The position numbers and the translations under genes are program-made. A stretch of DNA of 64,000 bases, from the NCBI RefSeq assembly GCF_035610345.1, contig NZ_CP141213.1, positions 930,001 through 994,000 of the forward strand. Reading direction: 5' to 3'. The stretch's first letter is position 1. Each line of letters opens with the position of its first letter. Below are positions 1 to 8,021 of the stretch, in pieces. The DNA comes from Sinorhizobium meliloti. GTDB taxonomy: Bacteria > Pseudomonadota > Alphaproteobacteria > Rhizobiales > Rhizobiaceae. A model generated the notes under the pieces. That model saw only the letters and a list, made by a program, of their open reading frames with translations, did not search any database and was not told the origin of the DNA.

Positions 1-1424
1 TAGAAGCCGGTCAGCCAGAACCAGAAGGACATCTTGCCCCAGAACGGATCGAGCCTGAATCCGAAAGCCTTCGGGAACCAGTAGACGACGCCTGCCATCA
101 GCCCGAAGACGACGCCGCCTATGATGACATTGTGAAAGTGGGCGATGAGGAACAGCGAATTGTGCAGCACGAAATCGGCAGGCGGAACCGCAAGCAGAAC
201 GCCGGTCATGCCGCCGAGCACGAAGGTCACCATGAAACCGATGGTCCAGAGCATCGGCACCTCGTAGCGGATGCGGCCGCGATACATGGTGAAGAGCCAG
301 TTGAACATCTTCGCACCGGTCGGGATCGAGATGATCATCGTCGTGATTCCGAAGAACGCGTTGACGCTCGCACCCGAGCCCATGGTGAAGAAGTGGTGCA
401 GCCAGACGATGTAGGAGAGGATGGTGATGACGACCGTCGCATAGACCATCGAGGCATAGCCGAAGAGCCGCTTGCCGCAGAAGGTCGCGACGACTTCCGA
501 GAAAATGCCGAAGGCCGGCAGGATGAGGATGTAGACCTCCGGATGGCCCCAGATCCAGATGAGGTTGACATACATCATCGGATTGCCGCCGAGATCGTTG
601 GTGAAGAAGTTCGTGCCGGCGTACCGATCGAGCGTAAGAAGCGCCAGCGTCGCGGTCAGCACCGGGAAGGTGGCGACGATCAGCACGTTGGTGCAGAGCG
701 AGGTCCAGGTGAAGACCGGCATCTTCATCATCGTCATCCCGGGGGCGCGCATCTTCACGATGGTGGCGATGAGGTTTATCCCCGACAGCGTCGTTCCGAT
801 GCCGGCGATCTGCAGGCCCCAGATGTAATAGTCGACCCCGACGCCGGGGCTGTAGTCCGCGCCCGACAGCGGCGGATAGGCAAGCCATCCGGTCCGCGCG
901 AACTCGCCGACGAAGAGCGAGAGCATGATGATGATCGCGCCGGCCGTCGTCATCCAGAAGCTGAAATTGTTGAGGAAGGGGAAGGAGACGTCGCGCGCGC
1001 CGATCTGCAGCGGCACGACGAAGTTCATCAGCCCCGTCACGAAGGGCATCGCCATGAAGAAGATCATGATGACGCCGTGTGCGGTGAAGACCTGGTCATA
1101 ATGATGCGGCGGCAAGTAGCCTTCCGAGCCGCCGAAGGCCATCGCCTGCTGCAGCCGCATCATGATCGCGTCGGAAAATCCGCGCAGCAGCATCACCAGC
1201 GCGAGGATGATGTACATTATGCCGATCTTCTTGTGGTCGACGCTCGTCAGCCAGTCGCGCCAGAGCGTCCCCCAGAAGCGGTAATAGGTGATGAGCCCGA
1301 TCAGCGCGATGCCGCCGAGCGCGACGGCGAGAAAGGTCACGACGAGGATCGGCTCGTGATAAGGGATCGCGTCGAGGGTAAGCCGGCCGAAGATGAGCTT
1401 CAGAAAATCTGGATCGGAGAACAT
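1..1424 (-). CDS. cyoB: Cytochrome bo3 ubiquinol oxidase subunit I (partial, 3' end outside window)
   Basis: Subunit I of the haem-copper quinol oxidase, which oxidises ubiquinol, reduces O2 and pumps protons in the inner membrane. About 474 N-terminal residues are visible and the frame runs off the left edge. The reading shows the haem-copper core: [12 protein letters not shown] carries the Cu_B histidine and cross-linked tyrosine, and WLHHFFTMG the other two Cu_B histidines. Many membrane helices are evident. The start is the ATG at 1422-1424 ([10 protein letters not shown]). It lies 37 bases downstream of cyoA on the same strand, giving the usual cyoAB order; cyoC and cyoD should follow beyond the window. 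Confidence 0.97.
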   Translation of the reverse strand, partial: MFSDPDFLKLIFGRLTLDAIPYHEPILVVTFLAVALGGIALIGLITYYRFWGTLWRDWLTSVDHKKIGIMYIILALVMLLRGFSDAIMMRLQQAMAFGGSEGYLPPHHYDQVFTAHGVIMIFFMAMPFVTGLMNFVVPLQIGARDVSFPFLNNFSFWMTTAGAIIIMLSLFVGEFARTGWLAYPPLSGADYSPGVGVDYYIWGLQIAGIGTTLSGINLIATIVKMRAPGMTMMKMPVFTWTSLCTNVLIVATFPVLTATLALLTLDRYAGTNFFTNDLGGNPMMYVNLIWIWGHPEVYILILPAFGIFSEVVATFCGKRLFGYASMVYATVVITILSYIVWLHHFFTMGSGASVNAFFGITTMIISIPTGAKMFNWLFTMYRGRIRYEVPMLWTIGFMVTFVLGGMTGVLLAVPPADFVLHNSLFLIAHFHNVIIGGVVFGLMAGVVYWFPKAFGFRLDPFWGKMSFWFWLTGF

Positions 1425-1461
1425 GGGAAACCTGTTCAATCGTTGGCGCAACGCGCCGTGT

Positions 1462-2622
1462 TCAATGGTTGAGCTGCGGCGGTGCCGGATCGCTCTCATG
1501 GTTCATGCCCGGCATCGAGTGTCCCTCGTGTCCCTCCATGGGCATATCGTGCTGCATCGGCTCCTCTGCGCCGGTGCCCTGCGGCTCGTGCTGGCTGCGC
1601 GCGGGTGTGCCCGTCGCCGGGTGCGTTGCGGCCGGCGCTCCTTCCGCAAGGGAATGCCTGTTGTCGTATTCCAGCTTTTCCCGGTTCTCGGCGCTCTCCT
1701 TGCCGGCGCCCCCCATCATGTCGATGTGCATCATCTCCTCCATGCACATCTTGCCGGGTGCGACGCATAGGTTGAGGATTGCCCGATACAAGCCGTCCTC
1801 GACCGCGGCGTAATAGCGGACCGGCTCCCTTTCGCTCGGCTTTTCGAGCTTCAGATAGGCGTCGCGGTTGAGCGCGGTCCCCTGCGCCTTCACCCGCGCC
1901 ACCCAGTCGTCAAAGCCCTGCCGGTCGAGCCCGTGGAACTTGAAACGCATGTGGGAGAAGCCGTCGCCACTGTAATTGGCCGAGAAGCCTTCATATTCGC
2001 CCGGCTTGTTGATCACCGCGTGGAGCTTCGTTTCCATGCCCGGCATCGCATAGATCTGGCCGGCAAGGGCCGGAATATAGAAGGAGTTCATCACCGAGGA
2101 GGCGGTGATCTTGAAGCGGATCGGAACGTCGACGGGCGCTGCGAGCTCGTTGACGGTCGCGACCCCGAGGTCGGGATAGAAGAACAACCATTTCCAGTCG
2201 AGCGCCACGACCTCGACGTTCAGCGGTCTGGCGTCCGCGGGTATCGCCCTTTCCGCATCCAGCCGGTCGAGCGGCCGATAGGGGTCGAGCTTGTGCGTGC
2301 TGATCCAGGTGACCGCCCCGAGCGCGATGATGATCGCAAGCGGTGCCGACCAGATCACCACCTCGAGCGCCGTCGAGTGGTGCCACTCCGGATCGTAGGT
2401 GGCGTTCGTGTTGGCCCGCCGATACCGCCAGGCGAAGAAAAGCGTCAGGAAAACGACCGGGACGATGATCAGCAGCATGAGGATCGTCGATATGACGATC
2501 AGATCGCGTTGCTGCGCAGCGATATCGCCGGACGGCGACATCACCACCATGTCGCATCCCGCCATCACGAAGAACAGCGGCAAAACGGCGAGGCGGCGGG
2601 AAAACTTCAACAGTTCTGGCAC
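1462..2622 (-). CDS. cyoA: Cytochrome bo3 ubiquinol oxidase subunit II, with Met/His-rich tail
   Basis: Subunit II of the quinol oxidase, a lipoprotein with two membrane helices and a periplasmic cupredoxin domain. I take the GTG at 2622 as start because it puts a short signal ([14 protein letters not shown]) ahead of a lipobox MAGC with Cys at residue 23; an upstream ATG at 2709 would add 29 residues with no signal character. [20 protein letters not shown] and the [10 protein letters not shown] segment are family hallmarks. The last 80 or so residues are low-complexity and finish in a Met/His-rich stretch ([20 protein letters not shown]) that resembles a copper-binding tail. It is followed directly by cyoB. 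Confidence 0.95.
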   Translation of the reverse strand: MPELLKFSRRLAVLPLFFVMAGCDMVVMSPSGDIAAQQRDLIVISTILMLLIIVPVVFLTLFFAWRYRRANTNATYDPEWHHSTALEVVIWSAPLAIIIALGAVTWISTHKLDPYRPLDRLDAERAIPADARPLNVEVVALDWKWLFFYPDLGVATVNELAAPVDVPIRFKITASSVMNSFYIPALAGQIYAMPGMETKLHAVINKPGEYEGFSANYSGDGFSHMRFKFHGLDRQGFDDWVARVKAQGTALNRDAYLKLEKPSEREPVRYYAAVEDGLYRAILNLCVAPGKMCMEEMMHIDMMGGAGKESAENREKLEYDNRHSLAEGAPAATHPATGTPARSQHEPQGTGAEEPMQHDMPMEGHEGHSMPGMNHESDPAPPQLNH

Positions 2623-2920
2623 GGCTCGAAGCTCTATTTGTTTCGACGGCTTTGCGACTAAAGTAGAGTGGCCGGGAAAGGTATGAGGTCGATGGTCGCA
2701 CTGCAGCAATCCGCCGCAGTCGTTTTGCGACGCAGCATCTTCCGCCGCTTGCAGGTAGCGAGGACGTGAAACGCATTATTTCGCGTTTCTCCCCTTGATA
2801 TGAGCGGTTGATTGGTCAAGATCCCTCCAAGGGGGCCTTGCGCTCTCACCTTGAGAGTACGAGCGGGTGCGTCGGAACACCGCATGTTCCTAGCCCCCGT
2901 GCGAGCGCGGGAGGCGTTTG

Positions 2921-4261
2921 ATGAGCAGTGCAATGCAACAGTCCCTGGGACCGTCGTCCTCTTCGATGGAGCGCGACGCGCGGCGCATTCACGACGACAC
3001 CTCCGTATCTGCCGGCAATATCGCCATCGGCGTCGTTATCGGCCGGGCAGCGGAATTCTTCGACTTCTTCGTCTATGGCATTGCCTCCGTGGTCGTCTTT
3101 CCCCAGCTCTTCTTTCCTTTCGCTCCGGATCGGTTGACGGCGACGCTCTACTCCTTCGCGATTTTTTCACTTGCCTTCGTTGCAAGGCCGGTCGGTTCGC
3201 TGGTCTTCATGGCCATCGACCGCACTTACGGCCGAGGCGTCAAGCTGACGATCGCGCTTTTCCTCCTCGGCGGTTCGACGGCCTCGATCGCCTTCTTGCC
3301 GGGCTATGAGACGCTCGGCGCCTGGTCCATCGCGCTGCTTGCCGTCTTTCGTCTCGGTCAGGGATTTGCGCTTGGCGGCGCCTGGGACGGGCTCGCCTCG
3401 CTTCTCGCTCTGAACGCGCCGCAGCACCATCGCGGCTGGTACGCGATGATTCCGCAGCTCGGCGCGCCCCTTGGTTTCATGCTCGCCAGCGCCCTCTTCG
3501 CCTATTTTCTCGTTTCGATTTCCGAGGCGGACTTTCTCGCCTGGGGTTGGCGCTACCCGTTCTTCGTAGCCTTTGCGATCAACGTCGTCGCGCTGTTCAC
3601 GCGCCTGCGGCTCGTCATGACGAAGGAATTCGGAACGCTGCTCGACATGCACGAGCTTCAGGCGGCCCGGGTCACGGAAGTGCTCAGGGTAAATGGAGGC
3701 AACGTCCTCATCGGCGCCTTCGTCCCGCTTGCAAGCTTCGCCCTCTTCCATCTGGTGACCGTGTTTCCGCTCAGCTGGGTGGAAATCTACACGGATCACG
3801 GCGCAAGTTCGTTCCTGATGGTGCAGTTCCTCGGCGCGGTCTGCGGCATCCTGGCCATCGTCGCTTCCGGGCTGATTGCCGATCGCATCGGCCGGCGCAA
3901 TCACCTCGGAATTTGCGCGGTCCTGATCGCCATTTTCAGCTTCGTCGCCCCGATGCTGCTCCAGGCTGGCGCCACCGGTCGCGACGTCTTCGTGATCGTC
4001 GGTTTCACGATCCTCGGCCTCTCCTTCGGCCAAGCCGCCGGAGCCGTCGCGTCGCGCTTCGGCAAGGCGTACCGCTATACGGGGGCGGCGCTCACCTCGG
4101 ACCTGTCCTGGCTGATCGGCGCAGGCTTTGCGCCGCTGGTGGCGCTGGGGCTGACCAGCCGCTTCGGGCTCGCCTTCGCGGGCTACTACCTTCTCTCCGG
4201 CGCTCTTTGCACGGTCCTGGCGCTGGTCTTCAGCAAGAAGCTCGAGATCGACAACGAATAG
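2921..4261 (+). CDS. MFS transporter of the metabolite:H+ symporter type
   Basis: Integral membrane carrier of the major facilitator superfamily, about 446 residues with twelve predicted helices. GRAAEFFDFFVYG near the N-terminus and RPVGSLVFMAIDRTYGRG (loop 2-3 signature) match the metabolite:H+ symporter branch (ProP, KgtP, ShiA relatives). The substrate cannot be read from sequence. The ATG at 2921 is preferred over a TTG three bases upstream because GGGAGGCG lies 5 bases before it. It is divergent from cyoA across about 300 bases; an MFS gene next to cyoABCD is a recurrent rhizobial arrangement by my recollection. Confidence 0.9.
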   Translation: MSSAMQQSLGPSSSSMERDARRIHDDTSVSAGNIAIGVVIGRAAEFFDFFVYGIASVVVFPQLFFPFAPDRLTATLYSFAIFSLAFVARPVGSLVFMAIDRTYGRGVKLTIALFLLGGSTASIAFLPGYETLGAWSIALLAVFRLGQGFALGGAWDGLASLLALNAPQHHRGWYAMIPQLGAPLGFMLASALFAYFLVSISEADFLAWGWRYPFFVAFAINVVALFTRLRLVMTKEFGTLLDMHELQAARVTEVLRVNGGNVLIGAFVPLASFALFHLVTVFPLSWVEIYTDHGASSFLMVQFLGAVCGILAIVASGLIADRIGRRNHLGICAVLIAIFSFVAPMLLQAGATGRDVFVIVGFTILGLSFGQAAGAVASRFGKAYRYTGAALTSDLSWLIGAGFAPLVALGLTSRFGLAFAGYYLLSGALCTVLALVFSKKLEIDNE

Positions 4262-4372
4262 AGCGAAGGCGAGAGGCTCGGAAAGCCCCTTCGTTTCCGT
4301 CCCGCCATGCGCCCGCGAGCTTCCGTCATTGTTTCGGCTTGCCGATCAGAACCGTAAGCTGGCTCGAGCGGG

Positions 4373-4399
4373 GGAACATAATCGAGTCTCGCCGGTTCC
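4373..4399. promoter_or_regulatory. Candidate EcfG-type promoter, mirror-symmetric
   Basis: GGAAC at 4373-4377 is followed after 18 bases by TT at 4396, fitting the rhizobial general-stress consensus GGAAC-N18/19-TT. It faces the DUF3008 gene 75 bases downstream. The TT sits inside a GTTCC (4395-4399), so the complementary strand also reads GGAAC-N18-TT, directed into the 3' end of the MFS gene. Confidence 0.6.
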
Positions 4400-4471
4400 G
4401 GCAGCGACGCGGTGCGGGAGCGAACTCCGTGCATTGCGATGAGTGCCATGCACCGAAAGGAGAAAGGAGCC

Positions 4472-4660
4472 ATGCCTGCAAAGTCGAAGGCGCAGCAGAA
4501 GGCTGCCGGCGCGGCCCTTGCCGCCAAACGAGGCGAAAAGAAGAAGAGCGAACTCAAGGGCGCCTCCAGGGGCATGGAAGAGTCCATGACCGAGAAGGAA
4601 CTCGAGGAAATGGCCTCGACCAAGCGCAAGGGAAAGAAGGAACACGTCTCGGACAAGTAA
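4472..4660 (+). CDS. DUF3008 family small protein
   Basis: A 62-residue very basic, Lys/Ala/Glu-rich protein starting MPAKSKAQQKAAGAAL, with MEESMTEKELEEMAST in the middle and a KRKGKKEHV tail. This layout matches the DUF3008 family of alphaproteobacteria, whose function is unknown. The start follows GGAGAAAGGAGC. A longer reading from upstream exists but ignores this ribosome-binding site. It has its own EcfG-type promoter candidate, so it is likely stress-induced. No signal peptide or membrane segment. Confidence 0.85.
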   Translation: MPAKSKAQQKAAGAALAAKRGEKKKSELKGASRGMEESMTEKELEEMASTKRKGKKEHVSDK

Positions 4661-4873
4661 CCGCGCATGCTGAAAGCGCATTGCGCTTGCGGAACGCGCC
4701 GGTAAACGGTATTCGGGCCGAGGTATAAAAGTCCCGGTTTGCCCTCACGGTCGGAAGAATGTTTCAGCTCACCATGGCTGTAGCCCTTTCACGCCCGCCG
4801 TTTTGATGATGTACAGCGCCAAGCGGGAACAATATTCTGTAGCAGGATCCGGGTCGTGGTTAAGGACGGGCGA

Positions 4874-5032
4874 ATGGACGATAGCAGGGTTTCCGCGGAT
4901 GCGGACGCGGAAAAAGCCGTTGATGAGCGGATTGCGTCGCTCGTCCAGAAGATGCGCAAGGAAGCAGTCCCGGAGCGACTTCTCGAACTGGCGCGGGAGT
5001 TGCAAAAAGCCCTTGACGAGCGCAAGCGCTGA
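4874..5032 (+). CDS. NepR-like anti-sigma factor (52 aa)
   Basis: Very short reading frame, MDDSRVSADADAEKAVDERI..., with the conserved NepR core read as ERIASLVQKMRKEAVPERLL followed by ELARELQKALDERK. NepR proteins of the alphaproteobacterial general stress response are 50-70 residue helical anti-sigma factors that hold EcfG until phosphorylated PhyR removes them. It ends 38 bases from the convergent end of the EcfG-type sigma gene at 5071-5592, which supports the call. The usual arrangement is co-directional or divergent, so the tail-to-tail layout is odd. No PhyR or histidine kinase is present in the window. A GGAAC at 4826-4830 has no TT at the right spacing, so its promoter is unclear. 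Confidence 0.8.
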   Translation: MDDSRVSADADAEKAVDERIASLVQKMRKEAVPERLLELARELQKALDERKR

Positions 5033-5070
5033 CCGAAAGCCGGTTTGCTCTCGTGGAGCCGCTCGTCTGC

Positions 5071-5592
5071 TCAGTTCAGCGGATTGCCGTGCATTTGCGC
5101 CGTCAGTTCGTCACGTGCCCGGCTGAGCCGGCTCTTGATCGTACCGATCGCGCAGTCGCATATGTCAGCGGCTTCCTTATAGCTCATTCCGAACCCGGCA
5201 ACGAGCACGAGGACTTCGCGGTGCTCGGGTGAAAGAGCCCCAAGCGCGCTGCGGAGCTCGCCGTTGAGCACGGACCACTCCTGCGACGGCGCGGTTGGAA
5301 TCGGCAATTCGGCGCAATTGGTGCTCCCCGGGCTTTCCCGCGTGCGGATCTTGTACTGCGTACGAAATGCATTTCGCATGATCGTGAACAGCCAGGACTT
5401 GAGGCTCGTACCGGGCTCGAACTGCTCGATGCTTCTCAACGCCCGGAACAATGTCTCCTGAACGAGGTCGTCGGCCTCGAACGACGCTGACGTGAACGTT
5501 CGAGCGAACGCCCGCAGAGCGGGAATCAGATCGACGACTTGCTCCTCAAGCAGCGGTGATTGTTGCGATGCGTGACCGCCGATAGCAGGCAT
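5071..5592 (-). CDS. ECF RNA polymerase sigma factor, EcfG (RpoE2-like) family
   Basis: 173-residue sigma factor with region 2 (LIPALRAFARTFTSASFEAD, DDLVQETLFRAL, SWLFTIMRNAFR) and region 4 (VLVLVAGFGMSYKEAADICD, then CAIGTIKSRLSRARDEL). Spacing and motifs match the EcfG class that directs the general stress response, rather than FecI or extracytoplasmic RpoE types. Its start region carries GGAAC-N18-TT on its own strand at 5667-5643, about 50 bases before the ATG, so autoregulation is likely. A NepR-like gene lies tail-to-tail with it. It may be a paralogue of a main EcfG elsewhere in the genome; I cannot tell which is primary. Confidence 0.92.
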   Translation of the reverse strand: MPAIGGHASQQSPLLEEQVVDLIPALRAFARTFTSASFEADDLVQETLFRALRSIEQFEPGTSLKSWLFTIMRNAFRTQYKIRTRESPGSTNCAELPIPTAPSQEWSVLNGELRSALGALSPEHREVLVLVAGFGMSYKEAADICDCAIGTIKSRLSRARDELTAQMHGNPLN

Positions 5593-5642
5593 GTCGAATA
5601 TTGCCCTTCTGCCTATGAAGATTTCTCTAGGTGACGTTGGGA

Positions 5643-5667
5643 AATGCCTTTCCGGCCCTTTGGTTCC
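5643..5667 (-). promoter_or_regulatory. Candidate EcfG-type promoter for the sigma gene
   Basis: On the minus strand GGAAC (5667-5663) is followed by 18 bases and TT (5644-5643), about 50 bases upstream of the ECF sigma start. It suggests the sigma factor transcribes its own gene. Confidence 0.65.
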
Positions 5668-5755
5668 TGAGAGCCGGGGGATATTTCCCGGACGGGCTCA
5701 ATGCGGCATCTGATCGCGCGGCCTACACCGGGAGAGATCTCCGCCGCTCGACACG

Positions 5756-5780
5756 GGAACCAAAAGCGACATCACCAGTT
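5756..5780 (+). promoter_or_regulatory. Candidate EcfG-type promoter for the DUF1236 gene
   Basis: GGAAC at 5756-5760, 18-base spacer, TT at 5779-5780, 43 bases before the ATG at 5823. Together with the site at 5643-5667 it forms two outward-facing stress promoters in the gap between the sigma gene and this gene. Confidence 0.65.
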
Positions 5781-5822
5781 TGAGTGGTCTAGGGACATCC
5801 AGTTGAGTGGAAGGAGAACGCC

Positions 5823-6104
5823 ATGAAGAGATTTGCATCTATGACTGCTGCACTGCTTTTGATCGGTTCATCGGCCGTCGCGCAGACGACAGTCGTCCTG
5901 CCCGGCGAAGTAAGAACCTATGTGATGGAGCAGAAGACGCCTTCTATCACCTATGAAGGCGAGATTGTCGTCGGGCAACCAATTCCGGAAACGGTGGAGA
6001 TCCACACGATCCCGGACCAGCCCGATTTTGCCTATGCGATCGTCAACGAAAAGCGCGTCGTGGTAAATCCGAAGACGCACACGGTCGTGGAAGTCTTGGA
6101 GTAG
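5823..6104 (+). CDS. DUF1236 domain exported small protein
   Basis: 93 residues. A Sec signal peptide (MKRFASMTAALLLIGSSAVAQ) is followed by a short domain with VVLPGEVRTYVMEQ, VVGQPIPETVEIHTIPD and YAIVNEKRVVVNPKTHTVVE. This is the DUF1236 pattern found in periplasmic rhizobial proteins of unknown function. GGAAGGAG precedes the start. An EcfG-type promoter sits 43 bases upstream, directly beside the sigma gene, so it is probably a close target of that sigma factor. Confidence 0.88.
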   Translation: MKRFASMTAALLLIGSSAVAQTTVVLPGEVRTYVMEQKTPSITYEGEIVVGQPIPETVEIHTIPDQPDFAYAIVNEKRVVVNPKTHTVVEVLE

Positions 6105-6236
6105 CATTGCGCGTCTGACGGAGACGCGGCGCTGGATGTGCGCAGCATGCATGCGCAAGTCTGCTTGGTGCGGCTCCTGTCCCTGAATCACGAGCGTGGC
6201 GGCATGCGCCGCCACGCAAGCCCTTGAGGGCAATAC

Positions 6237-6500
6237 ATGGAAAATCAAAGCATCGAGTTTCGCCTGGCGGCGCACAGAGAAATCCTTGTTGCCGTCCTAT
6301 CCGCGCTTTACCGCCACAAGGACGTCTGGGCGGAAGTCAACCGCGCCCTGGAAGAGGTCCCGATCGTTCAGGATCATGAGGAAGATCCCGGCGTCGTACC
6401 CTCGGAAGCCTTTGCCAGGCAGAACGCGATGACGACGGAAATCGCTTCCATGCTGCAGGATGCGAGGTACCGGACGGATCTGGACCCTGAGCCGCCTTGA
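6237..6500 (+). CDS. Hypothetical 87-aa protein
   Basis: Soluble, acidic protein beginning MENQSIEFRLAAHREILVAV. The first half looks helical (AAHREILVAVLSALYRHKD) and the second is Glu/Asp/Pro-rich. I do not recognise a family. The start has GAGGG 8 bases before it. It lies 132 bases after the DUF1236 gene on the same strand with no promoter motif of its own in between, so it may be co-transcribed. Confidence 0.65.
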   Translation: MENQSIEFRLAAHREILVAVLSALYRHKDVWAEVNRALEEVPIVQDHEEDPGVVPSEAFARQNAMTTEIASMLQDARYRTDLDPEPP

Positions 6501-6524
6501 CACGCCTGCCGGGGCAATTAGACC

Positions 6525-6549
6525 GGAACCCCTTCTACCTTCGTGCGTT
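6525..6549 (+). promoter_or_regulatory. Candidate EcfG-type promoter for the CBS/DUF982 operon
   Basis: GGAAC at 6525-6529, 18-base spacer ending in CG, TT at 6548-6549, giving the GGAAC-N16-CGTT form seen in many EcfG targets. It precedes the small GTG frame at 6608 and the CBS gene at 6798. Confidence 0.65.
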
Positions 6550-6607
6550 AATCGAAAGGCTGCGTTTTCAGCCCCCCGCATGTCCACGCAAGAGAAGGGA
6601 GCGTATC

Positions 6608-6811
6608 GTGCGCGTTCGACTGAAACAGAAGCGTCCGAACTTTGCCCGGCCGCCTGAAAATCCAAATCCGAAGAAATCGGGGCGGAATACCTGGCAACCT
6701 CAGGTCATTGGCCCTTACCGTGTCGACCTCACTCCAAAGAAGTCGACGGCAGATGAAGTGGCAATTCCGGCCTCGATCAATGGGAGGAGTCTCATCGATG
6801 GCCGGCCATGA
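6608..6811 (+). CDS. Possible small basic protein (GTG start, 67 aa)
   Basis: A GTG at 6608 follows AAGGGAG with good spacing and opens a 67-residue Lys/Arg/Pro-rich frame (RVRLKQKRPNFARPPENPNP...) that overlaps the CBS gene start by 14 bases. No family is recognised. It may be a real leader gene of the operon or simply the 5' untranslated region of the CBS mRNA. Third-position GC is lower than in neighbouring genes, which argues for caution. Confidence 0.35.
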   Translation: MRVRLKQKRPNFARPPENPNPKKSGRNTWQPQVIGPYRVDLTPKKSTADEVAIPASINGRSLIDGRP

Positions 6812-7274
6812 GGACAAGATGGTCCGTGTTCGGGACGTAATGTCTCGGCAGGTTTTCACCGTTTCTCCCACCGATACGGCGCAGTCCGTCGCCCGGCTCA
6901 TGGCCGAGACAGGGGTTGGCGCGGTGCCGGTGGAAACGCCGGGTGTCGGAACGATCCTCGGGATCGTCACCGATCGAGATATCGTCACCTCCGTCGTCGC
7001 GCAGGGGCTGTCCAGTTCGACGGCCGTGTTCGAGTTCATGACAGTCGCTGCCGAATCCTGCGAGGAGGACGACAGCCTCCTGCTTGCCGCCCAGAAGATG
7101 CACGACCTGCGCATCCGGCGCCTCGTCGTCGTCAATGGGAAGCGACACGCGGCCGGCATCGTGGCTCTTGCGGACATCAGCCGGGTCAATCCGGAACTCG
7201 GCGGTCTCGTTCTCGAGGGAATCAACCGGCCCGCGCCCGTCGATAACCAACTTGAAGGAATGTCGACATGCTGA
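6798..7274 (+). CDS. CBS-domain protein (two CBS repeats)
   Basis: 158-residue protein made of a tandem CBS pair (Bateman module). Repeat 1 reads VRDVMSRQVFTVSPTDTAQS... with LGIVTDRDIV; repeat 2 reads FEFMTVAAESCEEDD... with RRLVVV and GIVALADIS. Such stand-alone modules bind adenine nucleotides and act as energy or stress sensors; the partner is unknown. The ATG at 6798 follows GGGAGGA and is preferred to an upstream in-frame ATG at 6642. It sits under a stress-type promoter and overlaps the following DUF982 gene by 7 bases, so the two are translationally coupled. A paralogue lies at 36482-36922. Confidence 0.9.
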   Translation: MAGHEDKMVRVRDVMSRQVFTVSPTDTAQSVARLMAETGVGAVPVETPGVGTILGIVTDRDIVTSVVAQGLSSSTAVFEFMTVAAESCEEDDSLLLAAQKMHDLRIRRLVVVNGKRHAAGIVALADISRVNPELGGLVLEGINRPAPVDNQLEGMSTC

Positions 7275-7528
7275 CGCAGGATCGCCTCTGGAGCGAGGCG
7301 GTGATTCTGGAGGCCGGTGAGAACCGAGTCCTACGGGTACAGAGCACCCGCGACGCTTTTCTTTGCCTCAAAAATCACTGGCCGGTTGCCGACGGAGACG
7401 CAAAGCGCGAGGCCTTCGCAGCATGCGAGCGCGTGATCGACGGCGATGACGAGCCCGATGTCGCACGTGCCGCCTTCATAAAGGCCGCCGAGGAAGCGCA
7501 GTTCAGCGTACATAGCTGGACCGGGTGA
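7268..7528 (+). CDS. DUF982 family protein (copy 1)
   Basis: 86 residues with the DUF982 signature: a short beta N-terminus, RDAFLCLKNHWPVADGDAKR, and an Ala-rich helix ending in ARAAFIKAAEEAQFSV. DUF982 proteins are small rhizobial paralogues of unknown function. Its ATG lies within the last codons of the CBS gene, so it is probably in the same stress-controlled transcript. Three more copies lie on the other strand at 10093-10961. Confidence 0.9.
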   Translation: MLTQDRLWSEAVILEAGENRVLRVQSTRDAFLCLKNHWPVADGDAKREAFAACERVIDGDDEPDVARAAFIKAAEEAQFSVHSWTG

Positions 7529-7556
7529 TTTATCCGGCGTTACAAAGATCGAGGCA

Positions 7557-7859
7557 TCATGGGCGGCTGTCGGAGCGGTTCCGGGCCGCAGGCTCCTGAT
7601 AGCGTTCGGCGATAGCGATCTGGACTTCCGCCTGGAACGCGAGGACCTCGTTTCGGATATCGTCCTCGCGTAGACCGAGTGCGGAAAGCTGCTCGGCGAG
7701 CTTTCGGCACTCGCTCTTCCAGTAGTCGACGGCAGCGGGCCCGTGTATCCGGTCGAGTTCGCGTGCGCAGCGGTCGACATCGCCTGCGCGTGCCGCCAAA
7801 GGAAACGCGACCACTTCGCCGCCCCGGACCATGGCTCGTTCACCAAACTCAGCTGCCAT
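7557..7859 (-). CDS. DUF6074-like hypothetical protein
   Basis: 100 residues. After a short N-terminus come VVAFPLAARAGDVDRCAREL, YWKSECRKLAEQLSALGL and REDDIRNEVLAFQAEVQIAI, the layout I associate with DUF6074, a small helical rhizobial family of unknown role. It converges with the DUF982 gene across 28 bases. The upstream gap holds a perfect palindrome at 7951-7966 but no GGAAC promoter on this strand. Confidence 0.7.
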   Translation of the reverse strand: MAAEFGERAMVRGGEVVAFPLAARAGDVDRCARELDRIHGPAAVDYWKSECRKLAEQLSALGLREDDIRNEVLAFQAEVQIAIAERYQEPAARNRSDSRP

Positions 7860-7950
7860 CGAATCACCCTACGTTCATCACCAGCCACGTCTATCGGCTA
7901 GATGGTTAACGATTCATTCGCCCGCCATCGCTTGCCCTCTGGCGGTATCG

Positions 7951-7966
7951 TCCGGGAAAACCCGGA
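7951..7966. promoter_or_regulatory. 16-bp perfect palindrome TCCGGG-AAAA-CCCGGA
   Basis: Inverted repeat of six bases around AAAA, about 95 bases upstream of the gene at 7557-7859 on the minus strand. It could be an operator or a hairpin; no T-run follows, so a terminator is unlikely. Confidence 0.35.
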
Positions 7967-7991
7967 AGCGACAACATTATCCGGTGCGAAG

Positions 7992-8016
7992 GGAACAAAC
8001 GCATCGCTGCACGGTT
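7992..8016 (+). promoter_or_regulatory. Candidate EcfG-type promoter with no gene downstream
   Basis: GGAAC at 7992-7996, 18-base spacer, TT at 8015-8016, followed by about 90 bases without a convincing reading frame and then a strong hairpin. It is the best candidate driver of a small RNA in this gap. Confidence 0.55.
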
Positions 8017-8021
8017 TGATA

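Noticed and set aside
132..1472. Long plus-strand frame (446 codons) opposite cyoB
   Set aside because: It is the shadow of cyoB: composition is the complement of a high-GC membrane protein (Asp/His/Arg-rich) and no family motif or ribosome-binding site is present.
4826..4850. GGAAC upstream of the nepR-like gene as an EcfG promoter
   Set aside because: No TT occurs 18 or 19 bases after the GGAAC (4826-4830); the sequence there is CC.
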